Of a DNA stretch of 8,490 nucleotides, positions 6,048 through 8,490 are shown piece by piece. Origin of the DNA: Arenicella sp. (GTDB lineage Bacteria > Pseudomonadota > Gammaproteobacteria > Arenicellales > Arenicellaceae); assembly GCA_016763815.1 (NCBI GenBank), contig JAESTB010000288.1:1-8490 (forward strand), read 5' to 3'. The position numbers were made by a program, and so were the translations under genes. Each line of letters opens with the position of its first letter. Within the stretch, counting starts at the first letter, position 1. The notes under the pieces were generated by a model that worked only from the letters and a program-made list of their open reading frames with translations, did no database searches and was not told where the DNA came from.

Positions 6048-6125
6048 CCGTTTACCGAATGGCGGGGCCCCGTTGTTTAATTAGTTACTCCGATCTAATT
6101 TGCGCCTTATTAAGTAAACCTGTCA

Positions 6126-6329
6126 GTACCTTTTGAATGCATTCCTTGTCGCTATGTAATAGCTGCGAGCGAGCGGGATGACGTCGTTGCCGTTAAGCAT
6201 TAGCTCATATTGGCTGCCAGCATGTTTGAGGATTTTGTCTATTTGATCAATCGCGACTAGGTATGAGCGGTGTACTTGTTGGTAGTTATTTGGCAACAGG
6301 CATAACAGCTTGTAAAGAATTTTATTCTT
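6126..6329 (-). pseudogene. LytTR DNA-binding domain relic fused behind lpdV
   Basis: Between the lpdV stop (6330-6332) and TGA (6123-6125) the minus strand is open for 68 codons in the lpdV frame. It includes LLPNNYQQVHRSYLVAIDQI, then DKILKHAGSQYELMLNGND and VIPLARSYYIATRNAFKRY. The HRSYLV block followed by 'Y-x-L-x-L-x-G-x-x-x-I-P-L-x-x-S-Y' is the C-terminal half of a LytTR domain as found in AlgR/AgrA-type response regulators. No receiver domain, start codon or ribosome site is present. It is a severed gene end brought next to lpdV, with the homology starting about 10 codons past the lpdV stop. Confidence 0.75.
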
Positions 6330-7688
6330 CTAAATATGTAAGGACTTGCCCAAGGCACTTAATGCTGCTTCCTGAAAGCCTTCAGACCGAGTTGGGTGCG
6401 CGTGAATTGTGGCGGCAATGTCTTGTAATGTTGAGCCCATTTCTATTGCCAAGGAAAATACGGCCGATAACTCCGACACACCGGCTCCCACGGCTTGAAT
6501 ACCCATAATGGCATCGTCGTCTGCCCGGGCAACAACTCGAACGAAGCCATCTTCACGTTCGGTGGTCATTGCTCGGCCATTCGCGGCAAAGGGAAACTCG
6601 GCCACTTTGGAATTTTCAAGTTCACCTGGTAATACTCCACAAGTAACAATTTCTGGGTCGGTAAAACAAACTGCGGGAATGCAACGTTTGTCCCAGCTAA
6701 CTTTATGGCCCGCCAATCGCTCTGCCACCATCTCTCCTTGCGCCATGGCGCGGTGCGCCAGCATGGGTTCGCCGGTGACATCGCCGATTGCGTAAATACC
6801 TCGCATTGAGCTTTGGCAAGCACTGTTCACTTCAATAAAAGCGCCGTCCATCGACAGCGATAATTCTTCAATACCGACACTATTAGTTCGTGGTCGACGA
6901 CCTACCGCGACCAGCACCTTATCAGCGGGTATTTCTCCCTTATCCGTTTGTAGTAAGCCTTTAGCATAACCTTGTGCCTTGGTGTTGAGTTGCACTTCAA
7001 TGCCAAGTTCTTTTAGACGTTGAGCAACGGGTTTTGTTAATGCGGAATCGTACTGCGGTAATATTTGTTCGGTAGCTTCGACAATAGTAACTTTTGCGCC
7101 TAACTTGGCGAAAGCCGTGCCGATTTCCAAACCAATGTAACCGCCGCCAACAACCACCATCGATTTTGGTACTTGGCTTAAAGCCAGTGCGTCGGTAGAC
7201 GATAATATATCACCGCCGAAAGGCAGAAACGGTAGTTCAATGGACGCCGAACCTGTGGCAATAACAACGTTTTCAGCGCGAAACCTTTTTTCGCCATCGT
7301 CTGTTTGCACCGTTACTGTTTTACCATCGACAAAGCGCGCGTCTCCGGCAATGAATTGAACCTTTGCCTTTTTCAGTAAGCCCGCAACACCCTCATTTAA
7401 ACGTTGCACGATTCGATCTTTCCATGCAATTGTTTTGCCTAAATCTAACTCCGGTGCGGATACTGTAATACCTAGGTTGCCGTCACTCGCGTGGGCAATG
7501 TTATGGAACACATCGGCGGCGTGAATTAACGCTTTAGAGGGAATACACCCAACGTTAAGACAGGTTCCGCCCGGCGGCTGACGATCGACGATGATGGTAT
7601 CAATACCCAATTGCCCGGCGCGAATGGCACAGACATAGCCTCCTGGGCCGGCACCGATGACTAATAGCTTACATTTAATATCCGACAT
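6330..7688 (-). CDS. lpdV: Dihydrolipoamide dehydrogenase (E3) of the branched-chain keto-acid dehydrogenase complex
   Basis: This 452-residue flavoprotein reoxidises the dihydrolipoyl group of E2 and passes electrons through a Cys pair and FAD to NAD+. It is full length for the family. FAD binding is shown by GAGPGG (12-17) and IYAIGDV (298-304), the redox disulfide by Cys43/Cys48 (GGTCLNVGCIPSKAL), NAD binding by GGGYIGLE (181-188), and the active-site base by His431/Glu436 in HAHPTRSE. The wording throughout (AIRAGQLGI, AVGRRPRTNS, EPMLAHRAMAQGEMVAE, FPFAANGRAM, ending ALGKSLHI) is closest, from memory, to Pseudomonas LpdV rather than to the E3 shared by pyruvate and 2-oxoglutarate dehydrogenases. 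The start ATG lies 7 nt after the E2 stop, and its Shine-Dalgarno GAAGG is embedded in the last E2 codons, so translation is likely coupled. No convincing terminator follows. Confidence 0.93.
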   Translation of the reverse strand: MSDIKCKLLVIGAGPGGYVCAIRAGQLGIDTIIVDRQPPGGTCLNVGCIPSKALIHAADVFHNIAHASDGNLGITVSAPELDLGKTIAWKDRIVQRLNEGVAGLLKKAKVQFIAGDARFVDGKTVTVQTDDGEKRFRAENVVIATGSASIELPFLPFGGDILSSTDALALSQVPKSMVVVGGGYIGLEIGTAFAKLGAKVTIVEATEQILPQYDSALTKPVAQRLKELGIEVQLNTKAQGYAKGLLQTDKGEIPADKVLVAVGRRPRTNSVGIEELSLSMDGAFIEVNSACQSSMRGIYAIGDVTGEPMLAHRAMAQGEMVAERLAGHKVSWDKRCIPAVCFTDPEIVTCGVLPGELENSKVAEFPFAANGRAMTTEREDGFVRVVARADDDAIMGIQAVGAGVSELSAVFSLAIEMGSTLQDIAATIHAHPTRSEGFQEAALSALGKSLHI

Positions 7689-7695
7689 TTAAGAT

Positions 7696-8490
7696 TTAAC
7701 CTTCTACAAATAACATTGCCGGAGATTCCAGCAGGGTTTTTAGTTTTTGTACAAACACCGCAGCATCCCAACCATCGACCACGCGATGGTCGAAGGAGCA
7801 CGATATATTCATCATTTTGCACGGCTGAAATTGCTGACCATCCCACATGGGTCGTATCTGCATTTTGTTAATACCGACAATCGCGACCTCGGGATGATTG
7901 ATAATCGGAGTTGTGGCAATAGCACCCAACGCGCCCAATGAGGTAATAGTGATCGTACCGCCGGTCAAGTTTTCCAACTTGATCGTGCCAGCACGCGCAT
8001 CGTCGGCAAGTTGGGTAACCTTAGTCGCGTTGTCCCATAGGCCCGCGGATTCCGCATGATGCACAACGATCACGTTCAAGCCATTTTCGGTCTGCGTAGC
8101 GATGCCGATATTGACCGAACCGTGCTGCCTTACCACGCCGGCTTCGTCGTCATAACGCGCATTCAACTCAGGCTGTTCACTTACGGCCTCTACAATGGCG
8201 CGCATCATGAATGGCAGCAGTGTTAACTTAGTTCTCTGTGTGCCATGCTTTTTGTTCAATGCCGCACGTAATTCCTCTAATTCGGTCATGTCGATTTCTT
8301 CGACGATAGTGATATGTGGAATACGAGATTTTGAAAGCGTCATTTTCTCCGCTATTTTTCGACGCATACCGATCACCTTGATCTCACGAACGTCGTTCCT
8401 TTTTTTCTTGGATGAACCGCTGCTGGAGATCGAACCGCCGTTTTCAATGAAATCAGATAGATCTTGTTGGTTAATTCGGCCTGCTGGCCC
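7696..8490 (-). CDS. bkdB: Dihydrolipoyllysine acyltransferase (E2) of the branched-chain keto-acid dehydrogenase complex, C-terminal 264 residues
   Basis: The frame is open to the right edge, so the gene is partial and its true start lies outside; the internal GTG at 8376 is not a start. The visible part begins with the end of the E1/E3-binding domain (GPAGRINQQDLSDFI), then a Ser/Gly/Lys linker (about 16-36), then the whole catalytic domain. The active site is His235-x-x-x-Asp239-Gly (FDHRVVDGWD, numbered from the edge). The domain carries the acyl group of isobutyryl, isovaleryl or 2-methylbutyryl units from lipoyl to CoA, in the cytoplasm. SLGALGAIATTPIINHPEVA and the adjoining text match BkdB of Pseudomonas in my memory better than pyruvate E2. 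The usual GLxVPV motif reads GLNVIVV here, a Pro-to-Ile change. It is co-transcribed with lpdV, and the E1 subunits are expected further right. Confidence 0.9.
   Translation of the reverse strand, partial: GPAGRINQQDLSDFIENGGSISSSGSSKKKRNDVREIKVIGMRRKIAEKMTLSKSRIPHITIVEEIDMTELEELRAALNKKHGTQRTKLTLLPFMMRAIVEAVSEQPELNARYDDEAGVVRQHGSVNIGIATQTENGLNVIVVHHAESAGLWDNATKVTQLADDARAGTIKLENLTGGTITITSLGALGAIATTPIINHPEVAIVGINKMQIRPMWDGQQFQPCKMMNISCSFDHRVVDGWDAAVFVQKLKTLLESPAMLFVEG

Noticed and set aside
6063..6072. CGGGGCCCCG palindrome
   Set aside because: It has no loop, so it cannot form a useful hairpin, and it lies in the decayed ADP-ribosylglycohydrolase tail; probably incidental.
6315..6329. AAGAAT-TTT-ATTCTT inverted repeat right after the lpdV stop
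   Set aside because: Only 6 A/T-rich pairs, a 3-nt loop and no U-run on the minus strand; not a credible terminator.
6263..6795. Plus-strand open frames across the end of lpdV
   Set aside because: They lie antisense to a strongly supported gene, lack ribosome sites and show no recognisable protein features.
1..8490. CRISPR array, tRNA, rRNA, integrase or intact insertion sequence
   Set aside because: No regularly spaced repeats, cloverleaf-like sequence, rRNA motif or complete transposase was seen on either strand by eye.

Overview
The window looks like chromosomal DNA of a marine-type gammaproteobacterium. The reasons are a Pseudomonas-style branched-chain keto-acid dehydrogenase pair (bkdB-lpdV), a secreted S8 protease with a PA insert and a C-terminal fibronectin-like tail of the kind seen in Shewanella, Vibrio and Alteromonas relatives, and a remnant of a REP-associated (RAYT/Y1) transposase. 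No species can be named from this sequence alone.

Layout. The left edge (1-90, minus) holds the first 30 codons of a very hydrophobic small protein with a strong ribosome binding site. A plus-strand gene (232-837) follows for an exported protein with a lipocalin/DUF1579-like core. A hairpin at 858-887 can terminate it and the converging gene. That converging gene (919-2687, minus) is a subtilisin-like protease broken by a one-base deletion at 1679-1681; the catalytic Asp and His lie before the break and the catalytic Ser after it. Two inverted repeats sit in its upstream region. Next comes an intact 2-oxoglutarate/Fe(II) dioxygenase of the prolyl-4-hydroxylase type (2958-3656, minus).

From about 3660 to 6330 the character changes: base composition is A/T-richer and gene relics are common. 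On the minus strand there is a LytTR-domain C-terminal tail (3774-3860), a 100-bp segment bounded by 9-bp inverted repeats (3861-3960), and the N-terminus of a RAYT transposase with a frameshift (3959-4097). On the plus strand a good sigma-70 promoter (4143-4171) drives a 139-residue secreted six-cysteine protein (4259-4678). A 19-bp hairpin (4736-4778) follows. Immediately after it is a previously easy-to-miss 41-codon membrane miniprotein (4780-4905), whose stop overlaps by 4 nt the start of a 321-residue membrane-anchored coiled-coil protein (4902-5867). Downstream are a decayed ADP-ribosylglycohydrolase end (5913-6047, plus) and a second LytTR C-terminal tail (6126-6329, minus) that abuts lpdV.

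The right end (6330-8490, minus) is the 3' part of a branched-chain 2-oxoacid dehydrogenase operon. The E2 acyltransferase is cut by the window edge, and 7 nt further on is the E3 dihydrolipoamide dehydrogenase. Together with the E1 subunits expected beyond the right edge they would oxidise the keto acids of Val, Leu and Ile to acyl-CoA.

The parts most worth a second look are the overlapping two-gene membrane unit with its hairpin (4736-5867), the layered relics between 3774 and 4097, and the pair of LytTR tails that bracket the accessory block.
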